From Bifidobacterium parmae (GTDB lineage Bacteria; Actinomycetota; Actinomycetes; Actinomycetales; Bifidobacteriaceae): a stretch of DNA of 64,000 nt. Location: assembly GCF_002860365.1 (NCBI RefSeq), contig NZ_NMWT01000009.1:1-64000 (forward strand), given 5' to 3'. The translations under genes and the position numbers were made by a program. The notes under the pieces are model-generated. The model was not told the origin of the DNA. It saw only the letters and a program-made list of their open reading frames with translations, and ran no database searches. Positions 8,161 to 16,334 of the stretch are shown here, piece by piece. The first letter of the stretch is position 1, and each line of letters begins with the position of its first letter.

Positions 8161-10077
8161 TCACTGTCCCTGCCAGGGCTTCTGTCCTTGGCCATATGGA
8201 TCGGACGGCTGGACGTTCGGCTGGACTTGGCCGCCGGTGTGCGGGAGATTGCCCAGCACGGTCGCGTCCATGTCGACATTGTCGTCGTTGTCGCCGTTGT
8301 CGGTCTGGGTGGTCGTGGCCGGTTCGGTCGTGGCCGGAACCGCGAACGGGTCGGCGGGCGCGGGCACGGCGAACGGATCGTCCTGCGCGGCCGGAGCGGC
8401 CGGAACGTCGCCGGGAACCGGCACGTCGGGCGCGGCCGGCGCCGTGCCGTCGGCGGCCGGCGCGGGCGGGACCGGCGCGTCGCCCGCCGCGTAGCCGGGC
8501 GTCGACGTGCTGTACACCGGAACGGCGTTCGGGTCGGGCGTGTAGGGATTGCCCGGAGCGGCGCCGTACGGGGCGCCCGGAGCCGGAACGCCGTACGGCG
8601 TCGCAGGCGCCGCGGCGACGGGAGCCTTGTCGAAACGGGCGCCTTCCGGCTTGCTCGACTGGGCCATGAACACGATGTAGACGATGCTCGCGGCGATCTC
8701 CAGCACGATGCCGAGGATGAACATGACGCCGCCGCCGGCCGCTGCCGCACCGTAGCCGCGGTCGCCGCCGAACAGGCTGCCGATGCCGCCGACGATGAAC
8801 GACGCGCCGCCCACGGCCTGGAGGATGCCGGCCACGAACATCACGCCGTAGATGATCGCGATCCACCAGCCGGGCTTGTTCGTGTCATGCAGACGACGGA
8901 CCGACAGCGACAGCGTCGGGATGATGACGGCGAGCTCGTACAGGGTGATGAGGAATCCGAGATTCACGCCGGTCGCGCGGTAGACGATCGCGGTGAACAG
9001 TCCGAGGACGAATCCGACGAGCACGTTGCACAGGATCACCCACCAGAACTCGCTGCGCGAGGCGCGGCCGGAGAACACGACGTACTTCTTCCAGAAACGG
9101 AGGAACGCCGTGCCGATCGAGCAGCCGTAGTACGGCTCGTCGATCGACGGTTCGCCGGCTGCGTACGCGTACGGGTTGGGTGCCGGCGCGGCTGGTGCGG
9201 GTGCTGCTGGCGCGGCTGGCGCGGGCACGGGCGCAGAAGCGCCGTAGGGGGTGCCCGGCGCGGGGGATGCGGGGGAGCCGGGGAACGGCACGCCCTGGGC
9301 GTCGGACGCGGGGGAGCCGAACGGCGTCGATCCCGGCGTCGGCTCCGGCTCGGCCGGCGTCGTTGCAGGCGGCAGCGGAGCCGCGTCGGCGTGCGATGCG
9401 TCGGCGTGCGATGCGTCGGCATCGACATTCACGTTTGCGGCCGGCGGTACCGGGTGGGCGCTGCCCAGCACGGTCGCGTCGGCATCGTAGTCGTCGTCGG
9501 TCGTCGGCTGGGCGGCCGCGGGCGTAGCCGTCGAGGTGACGGGTGCCTCAGGAGCGGCCGGGGCGGCGGGCGTGACGGGCGTCTCGGGAGTGACCGGTGC
9601 GGCGGGAACGTCCGGCGTCGCGGTCGTCGCGGACTGCGGCGACTGAGGATAGGTGGGGAAGGCGGGCTGACCGTACTGCGGCGGCATCGGCTGGGCCGGC
9701 TGGCCGTACTGCGCGTAGCCGGATCCCGGCTGCGCGGGTTGGCCGTACTGCGCGTATCCGGGCTGTGCGTAGCCCGGCTGCGCGGGTTGGCCGTAAGCGG
9801 GCTGTGCGGGCTGGACCGGCTGCGCGGGGGCGCCGTACGCAGGCTGGCCGTACGCGGGCTGCGCATACCCGTAGGCGGGCTGCTGCGTGGGCTGCTGCGC
9901 GGGCTGCCCGTAGGCCGGCTGCTGCCCGTACTGCGGCGGCATCGGCTGGACGTAGGCGTTGGGATTATTCGGATTGGCGTTGGTCTGGGCGCCGGAATCC
10001 CCCGGAGTCCCTTCCCCGCCGGGTTGCTGCGGCTGCGCCGGATTCGGCGGCAGCGGCGTGTGGTTCGGATCGCTCAT
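8161..10077 (-). CDS. DUF805 membrane protein with long disordered tails
   Basis: A 638-residue protein. Residues 1 to about 300 are Pro/Gln/Ala-rich and disordered, with many YGQPAQP-like repeats. Residues about 305-480 form a DUF805-type membrane domain (GRASRSEFWW, then RRLHDTNKPGWW) with about four membrane segments. A C-terminal tail again rich in Pro and Ala follows. The motif DADATVLG in the N-terminal tail and DMDATVLG near the end are nearly identical, although the surrounding sequence is not. No signal peptide is visible, so both tails are presumably cytoplasmic. The start at 10077 follows GAAAGGGGAAGC. Function of DUF805 is unknown; the tails suggest protein-protein contacts or phosphorylation. 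Confidence 0.8.
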   Translation of the reverse strand: MSDPNHTPLPPNPAQPQQPGGEGTPGDSGAQTNANPNNPNAYVQPMPPQYGQQPAYGQPAQQPTQQPAYGYAQPAYGQPAYGAPAQPVQPAQPAYGQPAQPGYAQPGYAQYGQPAQPGSGYAQYGQPAQPMPPQYGQPAFPTYPQSPQSATTATPDVPAAPVTPETPVTPAAPAAPEAPVTSTATPAAAQPTTDDDYDADATVLGSAHPVPPAANVNVDADASHADASHADAAPLPPATTPAEPEPTPGSTPFGSPASDAQGVPFPGSPASPAPGTPYGASAPVPAPAAPAAPAPAAPAPNPYAYAAGEPSIDEPYYGCSIGTAFLRFWKKYVVFSGRASRSEFWWVILCNVLVGFVLGLFTAIVYRATGVNLGFLITLYELAVIIPTLSLSVRRLHDTNKPGWWIAIIYGVMFVAGILQAVGGASFIVGGIGSLFGGDRGYGAAAAGGGVMFILGIVLEIAASIVYIVFMAQSSKPEGARFDKAPVAAAPATPYGVPAPGAPYGAAPGNPYTPDPNAVPVYSTSTPGYAAGDAPVPPAPAADGTAPAAPDVPVPGDVPAAPAAQDDPFAVPAPADPFAVPATTEPATTTQTDNGDNDDNVDMDATVLGNLPHTGGQVQPNVQPSDPYGQGQKPWQGQ

Positions 10078-10231
10078 GCTTCCCCTTTCGAATCATGATC
10101 GCCATGATCTCCCGATATGGTTCCGCTCCCATTGTACGGAGCCCGTCACGGTTCCCGCCGATTCCGCCCGGCGGCGCTTCCCCGCCGCCCGCACGCGTCC
10201 GGTGGTCTCGCGCTTCCGGCCTGTGTCCCGA

Positions 10232-10594
10232 TCAGGCCAAGGCCTTGTCGAGCAGTTCGTTGATGGCCGCCTCGCGGGTGAGGCTATGTGTCCGGGCGTA
10301 GACGAGGATTTTCTCCTCGCGGGTGAGTCCGGACTGTGCGAGACTTTCGCTGAGCGCCTGTCTGGTGTACTCGCTCGGCGTCATCCGTTTGGTTCGGGCG
10401 GCGGTCTCCACCAGCTCCCACAGCTCGTCCGGAACGCGTATGGTATGCGCCCTCATATCGGATTTGCCGGCCGGGAACGGATCCGGTTCGCGGGTAATCG
10501 TGGCGCCGGGGAATCCGTCTTCGGCTTCCCGTGCCCAGCGTTCGATCATGTCGTCGGTGATGGGAGTGCCGTCTTCGGCGATGTACTGTGTCAT
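10232..10594 (-). CDS. Probable antitoxin with a ribbon-helix-helix-like segment
   Basis: A 120-residue acidic protein that starts with MTQYIAEDG. HTIRVPDELWELVETAARTK near residues 50-69 looks like a ribbon-helix-helix DNA-binding strand and helix. The C-terminal part (SLTREAAINELLDKALA) is helical. Its start overlaps the end of the upstream gene by four bases (ATGA), which is typical of toxin-antitoxin pairs transcribed toxin first, as in BrnT-BrnA. The start is chosen on that overlap. The role as antitoxin and autorepressor is inferred from architecture, not from a named family match. A 28-bp palindrome near the start of the partner gene is the obvious candidate operator. Confidence 0.65.
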   Translation of the reverse strand: MTQYIAEDGTPITDDMIERWAREAEDGFPGATITREPDPFPAGKSDMRAHTIRVPDELWELVETAARTKRMTPSEYTRQALSESLAQSGLTREEKILVYARTHSLTREAAINELLDKALA

Positions 10595-10935
10595 GCCTTG
10601 CTCCATTCCTTGAAGAACCCCTTGGTGAGATAGTTCGCGTGGATGACCAGCGGCTCCGGGTCGGCCGTTTTCACGTACACCAGTTCGATGAGGCGCTGCT
10701 GCTGATCGAAGCCGATGGTCGCCCAACGGGGTGGTTCGGCGTTCCGGTCGCGGCTGCGGATGCGTGCCGGTCCGATTCGCGTGGCGAAGGCTGATTCGAT
10801 CTGGCTGCGCTCGATGTGGTGCGTGTGCAGTGCGTGCGGATGAATCTCGATTCTCGGGGGTTGTCGCTCATTGTAGTCGGTTGTATGACGATTGTCATAC
10901 AACCGATGGGTGTCGTCGTGGTCGTCGTGCGTCAT
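10591..10935 (-). CDS. Probable toxin of a type II toxin-antitoxin pair
   Basis: A protein of 114 residues from ATG 10935, which has AGGAG nine bases upstream; ATG 10941 is too close to that site. The N-terminus is rich in His and Asp. The core has IEIHPHALHTHHIERSQIES, followed by RDRNAEPPRWATIGFD, RLIELVYVKT and HANYLTKGFFKEW. That strand-rich layout of HA...IxxxxI...IGFD...LVYV resembles small ribonuclease-like toxins of the BrnT/RelE kind, but no family is certain. It overlaps the downstream RHH-like gene by four bases. The strong palindrome at 10878-10905 lies inside the 5' coding region. Confidence 0.6.
   Translation of the reverse strand: MTHDDHDDTHRLYDNRHTTDYNERQPPRIEIHPHALHTHHIERSQIESAFATRIGPARIRSRDRNAEPPRWATIGFDQQQRLIELVYVKTADPEPLVIHANYLTKGFFKEWSKA
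10878..10905. promoter_or_regulatory. 28-bp perfect palindrome in the toxin gene 5' end
   Basis: CGGTTGTATGAC and GTCATACAACCG flank a GATT centre. It covers codons of the toxin gene about ten residues after its predicted start. It could be an operator for the RHH partner, or an mRNA hairpin that limits translation. If translation instead starts at the TTG inside the palindrome, it would be a conventional leader site. Confidence 0.65.
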
Positions 10936-11158
10936 CGTCATCGGCTCCTATGTCGGGTGTCCCGCATCTGCCGGGACAGGTCTCGCGGATATCCGTCGAT
11001 GATAGGGCCGCCGGGGCAGGAGGTCCACGATGACGAGTGGGCGGTGGGCGGTTGTGGACAACCCGGTTGACAAGCGTGAAACGCGGGCGGACGCGGCGGA
11101 CGTCGGCCGGAGGGCGACGCATCCCGCGCGTCCGGCACGCGCGGCACAATAGGGGACT

Positions 11159-12700
11159 ATGACTGAAGCCGAACACGCGAACGAATCCGCGAAAAACCAC
11201 AAGCCCGAACTGCCGAAGGACGTGCGCGTCCGATTCTGCCCGTCCCCGACCGGCACCCCGCACGTCGGCATGATCCGCACCGCCCTGTTCAACTGGGCCG
11301 AGGCGCGCGCCACCGGCGGCAAGCTCGTCTTCCGCATCGAAGACACCGACGCCCAGCGCGACAGCGAGGAAAGCTACAACCAGATCCTCGAATCCCTGCG
11401 CTGGCTGGGCATCGACTGGGACGAGGGCATCGACGTGGGCGGTCCCCACGGCCCGTACCGCCAGTCCGAGCGCACCGCCATCTACAAGGACGTCGCCGCC
11501 AAGCTGCTCGAAGCCGGCTACGCCTACGAATCCTTCTCCACGCCCGAGGAGATCGAGGCCCGCAACGTGGCCGCCGGCCGTCCGAAGGCCTTCGGCTACG
11601 ACGGCTACGACCGCAACCTGACCGAGGAACAGAAGGCCGCCTTCCGCGCCGAAGGCCGCAAGCCGGCGCTGCGCATCCGCATGCCCGACGAGGACATCGC
11701 CTTCGACGACCTCATCCGCGGCACCATTGAGTTCAAGGCCGGCTCCGTGCCGGACTACGTGATCGTCCGCCCGAACGGCGACCCGCTGTACACGCTCACC
11801 AACCCGGTCGACGACGCGATGATGGACATCAACGTCGTGCTGCGCGGCGAGGACCTGCTGAGCTCCACCCCGCGCCAGATCGTGCTCTACCGCTACCTGA
11901 TCGAGCTGGGCATCGCCAAGCAGACCCCGCTGTTCGGCCACATGCCGTACGTGATGGGCCAGGGCAACAAGAAGCTCTCCAAGCGCGATCCGGAATCCAA
12001 CCTGTTCAACCACCGCGACGCCGGCTTCATCCGCGAGGGCCTGCTCAACTACCTCGCGCTGCTCGGCTGGTCCATCGCGCCCGACCGCGACGTGTTCTCG
12101 ATGGACGAGATGATCGCCAAGTTCGACGTGCGCGACGTCAAGGCCAACCCGGCCCGCTTCGACCTCGACAAGGCCATCTCCATCAACGCCGAGCATGTGC
12201 GTATGCTCGAGCCCGAGGACTTCCTGCGTCGCTCCGTGCCGTACCTCAAGCGCGACGGCGTGGTCTCCGCGGATTCGTGGGACGCGCTGACCTCCCGCGA
12301 GCAGGAGATCCTGACCGCCGCCGCGCCGCTCGTCCAGACGCGCGTGCGCCTGCTCGGCGAGGTCGCCGGCATGGTTGGCTCCCTGCTGTCGACCGACGAG
12401 TACATCGAGCCGGACGATGGCGCCAAGAAGCAGCTCAAGGACTCCGCGCCGGCCGTGCTCGACCTGGCGATCGCCGCGTTGGAAGCCGTCTCTGAGGATG
12501 ATTGGAAGACCGACACCCTGCACGAGACGCTGAACAAGGCGCTCGTGGAGGATGGCGGCTACAAGCCGCGCCTCGCCTTCGGCCCGGTGCGCGTCGCCAT
12601 GTCCGGCCGCCGCGTCTCCCCGCCGCTGTTCGAGTCCATGGAGATCGTCGGCCGCGACCTGACCCTCGCGCGCCTCAAGGGCCTGCGCGCTCACCTGTGA
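11159..12700 (+). CDS. gltX: Glutamyl-tRNA synthetase
   Basis: This 513-residue class I synthetase charges tRNA-Glu. [20 protein letters not shown] near residues 23-42 contains the HIGH-type motif (HVGM), FRIEDTD follows, and KKLSKRD near residue 271 is the KMSKS-type loop. The C-terminal anticodon-binding helical region is complete. In bacteria that lack glutaminyl-tRNA synthetase this enzyme also mischarges tRNA-Gln for later amidation by GatCAB; that is likely here but not shown. Two tRNA-Glu(CTC) genes and a tRNA-Gln(CTG) gene follow downstream on the same strand. A hairpin at 12800-12836 separates them. Confidence 0.97.
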   Translation: MTEAEHANESAKNHKPELPKDVRVRFCPSPTGTPHVGMIRTALFNWAEARATGGKLVFRIEDTDAQRDSEESYNQILESLRWLGIDWDEGIDVGGPHGPYRQSERTAIYKDVAAKLLEAGYAYESFSTPEEIEARNVAAGRPKAFGYDGYDRNLTEEQKAAFRAEGRKPALRIRMPDEDIAFDDLIRGTIEFKAGSVPDYVIVRPNGDPLYTLTNPVDDAMMDINVVLRGEDLLSSTPRQIVLYRYLIELGIAKQTPLFGHMPYVMGQGNKKLSKRDPESNLFNHRDAGFIREGLLNYLALLGWSIAPDRDVFSMDEMIAKFDVRDVKANPARFDLDKAISINAEHVRMLEPEDFLRRSVPYLKRDGVVSADSWDALTSREQEILTAAAPLVQTRVRLLGEVAGMVGSLLSTDEYIEPDDGAKKQLKDSAPAVLDLAIAALEAVSEDDWKTDTLHETLNKALVEDGGYKPRLAFGPVRVAMSGRRVSPPLFESMEIVGRDLTLARLKGLRAHL

Positions 12701-12799
12701 CGTGCCTGATGCGCCGGTGGTGCGGTCTATGCGGGCCTCGTAGGTGGCCCGTAGGTTCGGTGCCGGTATAAGGCCGTGAGCCACGGCTCGTGAGAATCG

Positions 12800-12836
12800 G
12801 AATCGCCCCGCTCTTTGTCGGAGAGCGGGGCGATTC
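12800..12836 (+). terminator. Hairpin downstream of gltX
   Basis: GAATCGCCCCGCTCT pairs with AGAGCGGGGCGATTC around a 7-base loop, 100 bp past the gltX stop. The stem is perfect over 15 bp, but there is no strong T-run. Confidence 0.65.
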
Positions 12837-12936
12837 GTCGGTCACTGGGAAAGTGGCCGGAAGTCGCCGGGCTGGATGGCGGAAAGCGGTTACAGCAGAG
12901 TTGTCAACCAAGGAATCACAATGTGACACGCCGATG

Positions 12937-12965
12937 TTGACGAAGTCGTGCGGCTCCCGTATATT
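12937..12965 (+). promoter_or_regulatory. tRNA-Glu promoter (first copy)
   Basis: TTGACG, 17 bp, TATATT, followed by AATCACTCGTTG. The -10 region and the bases after it are shared with the second tRNA-Glu promoter (13708-13736) and, with small changes, the tRNA-Gly promoter (49954-49982). GACACGCCG lies shortly upstream of all three. Confidence 0.8.
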
Positions 12966-13017
12966 AATCACTCGTTGTGGTTCGCCGCGGCGGGTGGAAA
13001 CACCGACAAATGAATAC

Positions 13018-13090
13018 GCCCCCATCGTCTAGCGGTCTAGGACTACGCCCTCTCACGGCGCCAACACCGGTTCAAATCCGGTTGGGGGTA
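13018..13090 (+). tRNA. tRNA-Glu (CTC), copy 1
   Basis: A 73-nt cloverleaf with acceptor GCCCCCA/TGGGGGT, anticodon CTC in the loop CTCTCAC, and T-loop TTCAAAT. CCA is not encoded. It is identical to the copy at 13801-13873. A terminator hairpin follows at 13099. Confidence 0.95.
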
Positions 13091-13098
13091 CGAACAGG

Positions 13099-13129
13099 AA
13101 GGACCCCGGCTCATCGAGTCGGGGTCCTT
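13099..13129 (+). terminator. Terminator after tRNA-Glu copy 1
   Basis: AAGGACCCCG pairs with CGGGGTCCTT around an 11-base loop, nine bases after the tRNA. Confidence 0.7.
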
Positions 13130-13302
13130 CGCGTATCCGCCCATTCCTGTCGGCGCTCCCGTCGGCGTCGGCCGTTGCCGGCACGTCCGTTTCGGCCGCC
13201 GCCGTTTGCCTGCCGCTCATATCGCCCGCTCCTCGCCGTACATCCACTTCGTCGCGTGTTTCTCCTCGCCGTAGGTCTCCGTCGCCGTACTGTCTCCGTC
13301 GC

Positions 13303-13475
13303 CGTACGTTTGCGAGGGGATTAACCATTCTTTCCGTGGCAAACGTACGCTGACGATTCCTCGCCGTACGTTTGCGAGGGGATTATCCATTCTTTCCGTG
13401 GCAAACGTACACTGACGATTCCTCACCGTACGTTTGCCACGGTGGACGTCGATAATCCCGTCGTGAACGTACGCC
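13303..13475. repeat. 62-bp-period hairpin array between the tRNA-Glu genes
   Basis: Units begin at 13303, 13365 and 13427. Units one and two have arms CGTACGTTTGC and GCAAACGTAC(G) around a centre containing ATTCTTTCCGTG, with a linker near TGACGATTCCTC. Unit three is degenerate but retains CGTACGTTT and GAACGTACG. The rest of 13130-13700 shows no credible gene and contains further copies of GTACG-type motifs. Confidence 0.8.
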
Positions 13476-13707
13476 GGTATGCCGGTACGACGGGCAGGGT
13501 TCGTCGGCGTGGTCGAACGTCGCGTTGCGTACGTACGCGCGGGCATGTATGCGCGGGCGTGTGCGGTGGCTGTGTGACGGTATGCGCGGCGGAGCGGTGC
13601 GGAGCGATTTCGTGCGCGATATGCCGCGAATATGGGGATGCGGACGTGTGCCGGACGCCGTCTGGTGATGCTCAAAACCGTTGGAAACACTGGCGACACG
13701 CCGTAAG

Positions 13708-13736
13708 TTGCGCACGTACCCGCATGCGCGTATATT
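13708..13736 (+). promoter_or_regulatory. tRNA-Glu promoter (second copy)
   Basis: TTGCGC, 17 bp, TATATT, then AATCACTCGTTG, 64 bp before the tRNA. It should also drive tRNA-Gln. Confidence 0.75.
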
Positions 13737-13800
13737 AATCACTCGTTGCGCGGTTCACCAAGAACCAAACAACACGGCGGAAACGTCGAAAACAGAATAA

Positions 13801-13873
13801 GCCCCCATCGTCTAGCGGTCTAGGACTACGCCCTCTCACGGCGCCAACACCGGTTCAAATCCGGTTGGGGGTA
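13801..13873 (+). tRNA. tRNA-Glu (CTC), copy 2
   Basis: Identical over all 73 nt to the gene at 13018-13090. It is followed after 37 bp by tRNA-Gln, with no terminator in between, so the two are probably co-transcribed. Confidence 0.95.
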
Positions 13874-13910
13874 CGACGCGGAACTCTTCGGAGTTACACG
13901 CCAGCCAAAT

Positions 13911-13985
13911 TGGGGTGTGGTGTAATTGGCAACACAGCTGATTCTGGTTCAGCCATTCTTGGTTCGAGTCCAGGCACCCCAGCCA
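13911..13985 (+). tRNA. tRNA-Gln (CTG)
   Basis: Acceptor TGGGGTG/CACCCCA, anticodon stem GCTGA/TCAGC and loop TTCTGGT with anticodon CTG. Discriminator G and an encoded CCA end at 13985, unlike the tRNA-Glu genes. Confidence 0.93.
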
Positions 13986-13988
13986 ATG

Positions 13989-14016
13989 AAAACCCTCGCG
14001 CAAGCGGGGGTTTTCT
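13989..14016 (+). terminator. Intrinsic terminator after tRNA-Gln
   Basis: AAAACCCTCGC pairs with GCGGGGGTTTT around a short loop and is followed by a T-rich tract (CTTGTTT). Confidence 0.85.
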
Positions 14017-14033
14017 TGTTTCAGCGTCCTTTA

Positions 14034-14418
14034 CGGGCTATAGGAACCAAACGTGGTGCTTTAGACCGGTCAGAATGGTCGGGTCTTCGCGTGACGGGGG
14101 CGTTGTTCGTCGATTTTATGGGTCTTGCTGACGTCGATGATTGCATCGCATAGGGCGCGGGCGGCCTTGACCGAGTCATCGACTGCGTCGGGGATTAATG
14201 ACAGGTCGCCATGTTGGGGCTATAGGAACCAGACGTGGTGTTTATGGCCGGGTCTAGGGGGTTAAGGGGCTCTTCGCATTTTGGCGTGTAGGGGTTGGGG
14301 TTAGAGGTGGGATTGGATGGCTTGTCTGAATCCACCGGTGTGGAGCCGGCTTCTGGTGATGCAGTTGTCGGGGTTGCGGAAGACGAGGGTTAAGGGTTGG
14401 AGGTCGGTTCCTATAGCC
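14034..14418 (-). pseudogene. Probable relic of an ISL3-like insertion sequence
   Basis: The minus strand of about 14305-14395 encodes LVFRNPDNCITRSRLHTGG, which resembles the C-terminal end of ISL3-type transposases. It is followed by GGCTCTTCGCATTTTGGCGTG (14269-14289 on the plus strand, shown in part), which looks like an ISL3 terminal repeat. CTATAGGAACC occurs at 14039 and 14220, and inverted at 14405. No complete transposase frame exists. The family name is from memory and is uncertain; the degraded state is clear. Confidence 0.4.
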
Positions 14419-14452
14419 CGGGTCGAGGGCTCAGTAACAACGGATTGTTCCT

Positions 14453-14755
14453 CAGCGCAAACAATCCCGGCGATTATCCCTGTTGCCCGGGAATCATTGT
14501 GTTGAGGCATGGTCAGTGCGAAGAATCCCGGGGGAAGCGGCTGTTGTCCGGGAATCATTGCGTTGATGCCATCTCAGTGCGAAGAATCCCGGGGGAAGCG
14601 GCTGTTGTCCGGGAATCATTGCGTTGATGCCATCTCAGTGCGAAGAATCCCGGGGGAAGCGGCTGTTGTCCGGGAATCATTGCGTTGACGTCATCTCAGT
14701 GCAAAGAATCCCGGGCGATAAGGCGGATTCCCGGGATTTCTTGCGCCGGTCGTCC
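14453..14755. repeat. Array of five 61-bp-period hairpin repeats
   Basis: Units begin at 14453, 14514, 14575, 14636 and 14697, an exact 61-bp period. The arms are CAGTGCGAAGAATCCCGGG and CCGGGAATCATTGCG, around a loop such as GGAAGCGGCTGTTGT. The middle copies are almost identical. It is the same family and period as the array at 67-240. The array sits between the IS relic and the metallophosphoesterase gene. Confidence 0.9.
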
Positions 14756-14878
14756 GTGATGTTCGCCCCGGCTGTCCGTGATGTTCGTGTCGGCCGTCCT
14801 CGACATCCGCACCGCGCGAACCGCGCCGCAACACATTGCGGTAGGCGCATTGCGGCCGGGCGCATTACAGTAGGAGCC

Positions 14879-16318
14879 ATGACGGAAAACACGCGCGCGC
14901 CCGAGGGGCTGTCTTCAAGGCCGAGGATCCGACCGGCGGAGACGGGGGACACCCGTCCGCTGTCCGTGTCGGCCCGTCTGGGGCGTCTTCAGTTCCACCA
15001 TTCCGGCAAGTTCCGTGTGCTGCAGGTCGCCGACATTCAGGACGGTCCGAAGGTCGCGAAGGACACGATTCGGCTCATCGAGGCGAGTCTCGACGCGGTC
15101 CGCCCCGATCTGGTCGTCTTCACCGGCAACCAGATCGCCGGTTATGATCCCGCGTTCGCCGAGACGTTCCGCAAACGCCGCTGGAGCGCCCCCGCCGACG
15201 CCGCCGCATCCGCATCCGCCGCATCCGGCACCGCAACCGCCGCGACCGACCCGGCCGACGCCGCAACCGCCGCCGCGGCGCACGAGCGCACGCGCGAGTC
15301 GGTGCGCGGCGCGATCGCCCAGTTCCTCGCGCCGCTGATCGCGCGCAGGGTGCCGTTCGCCGTCACGTACGGCAATCATGATTTCCAGTGCGGTTTGTCG
15401 AACGACGAGCTTGACGCGATCTACCGCGAGTTCCCCGGTTGCGTGAATCCGACGCCGGGCGTGGAGGCGGATGTGCTGTCGGCGCATTCGCTGCTGCCCG
15501 ATCAGGTCGTCTACCCGCATGCGGCGGGCACGTTCGCGCTGCCCGTCGCCGACGAGGCGCACAAGCGCACGGTGCTCGGCATCGTCGTCCTCGATTCCGG
15601 CGATTACGCGCACGGTGGCGGGTTCGCCGCGCCGGCGGACGACGCGCTCGCGTTCCTCGCGCGCGTGCCGGCGATGATCGGCGCGCGGTCCGCCCTGTTC
15701 CAGCACATGCCGCTGCCGGAGTATTACGATCTGCTCACGCCCGTCACCGCGACCACGCCGTACGCGATGCAGGGGTATCGCGACCACGCCGCGCGGTATT
15801 ACGTGCTGGATGAGGCGAAGGTGCGTCCCGGCGGATATCTGGGTGAGGGCATCAGCTGCCCGGATGCGTCGCGTGAGTTCGCGGTGTTGCGCGGCGACGA
15901 TGCGGCGATTCGCGCGGTGACGGATGATGCGGATGACGCCCGCGTGATCGGTGATGCCGATGCGGATGATGCCCGCGCCGGTGTGTTCCCTTATATAGGT
16001 GTGGCGACTGGCCATGACCATCGCAACTGGTTCGTCGGTGAACTGGACGGGGTGTTGTTGGCGGCGACGCCGACCTGCGGATTCGGCTCGTATGGGCCCG
16101 CGCCGGCGAAGCGTGCGACGAGGCTCATCGAATTCGACATCCGTCATCCGCATGAGCCGCGCACGCAGTTGCTGGAGTTCGGCGAACTGGTCGGCAAGCC
16201 CAGTTCGAAGAAGGCGTACACGTACGCGTTGAACGCGAAGCCCCCGCAGGACGGCGAAGGCGACGACCTGTTGCGCAGGCCCACTCTCTGGGGTCAGATC
16301 AAGGGCCTCTTCGCGTGA
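14879..16318 (+). CDS. Metallophosphoesterase (calcineurin-like)
   Basis: A 479-residue protein with the phosphoesterase order ADIQDG (residues about 51-56), VFTGNQIAG, YGNHDFQ, QHMPLPEY and TGHDHRNWF. These supply the metal-binding Asp, Asn and His residues. The first motif lacks the usual His (DxH), and FTGN replaces the more usual GD, as in some intracellular phosphatase subfamilies. An Ala-rich low-complexity insert lies near residues 103-138, and an Asp/Ala repeat (DADDAR) near 345-365. No signal peptide is visible. The start at 14879 follows TAGGAG; the frame upstream runs through the hairpin array and is not coding. Substrate is unknown. Confidence 0.85.
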   Translation: MTENTRAPEGLSSRPRIRPAETGDTRPLSVSARLGRLQFHHSGKFRVLQVADIQDGPKVAKDTIRLIEASLDAVRPDLVVFTGNQIAGYDPAFAETFRKRRWSAPADAAASASAASGTATAATDPADAATAAAAHERTRESVRGAIAQFLAPLIARRVPFAVTYGNHDFQCGLSNDELDAIYREFPGCVNPTPGVEADVLSAHSLLPDQVVYPHAAGTFALPVADEAHKRTVLGIVVLDSGDYAHGGGFAAPADDALAFLARVPAMIGARSALFQHMPLPEYYDLLTPVTATTPYAMQGYRDHAARYYVLDEAKVRPGGYLGEGISCPDASREFAVLRGDDAAIRAVTDDADDARVIGDADADDARAGVFPYIGVATGHDHRNWFVGELDGVLLAATPTCGFGSYGPAPAKRATRLIEFDIRHPHEPRTQLLEFGELVGKPSSKKAYTYALNAKPPQDGEGDDLLRRPTLWGQIKGLFA

Positions 16319-16334
16319 TTGGTGGATGTGATGA

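Noticed and set aside
11051-11060. DnaA-box-like TTGTGGACAA
   Set aside because: A single site without a cluster, AT-rich region or dnaA/dnaN neighbours; not an origin.
13053-13700. Several open frames between the tRNA-Glu genes
   Set aside because: They translate the hairpin array and tRNA sequence, have no ribosome-binding sites and no plausible protein composition.
14453-14755. Possible CRISPR array
   Set aside because: The repeat is one long palindrome with a 15-bp loop and 9-bp linkers; the so-called spacers are nearly identical, and no cas gene is present.
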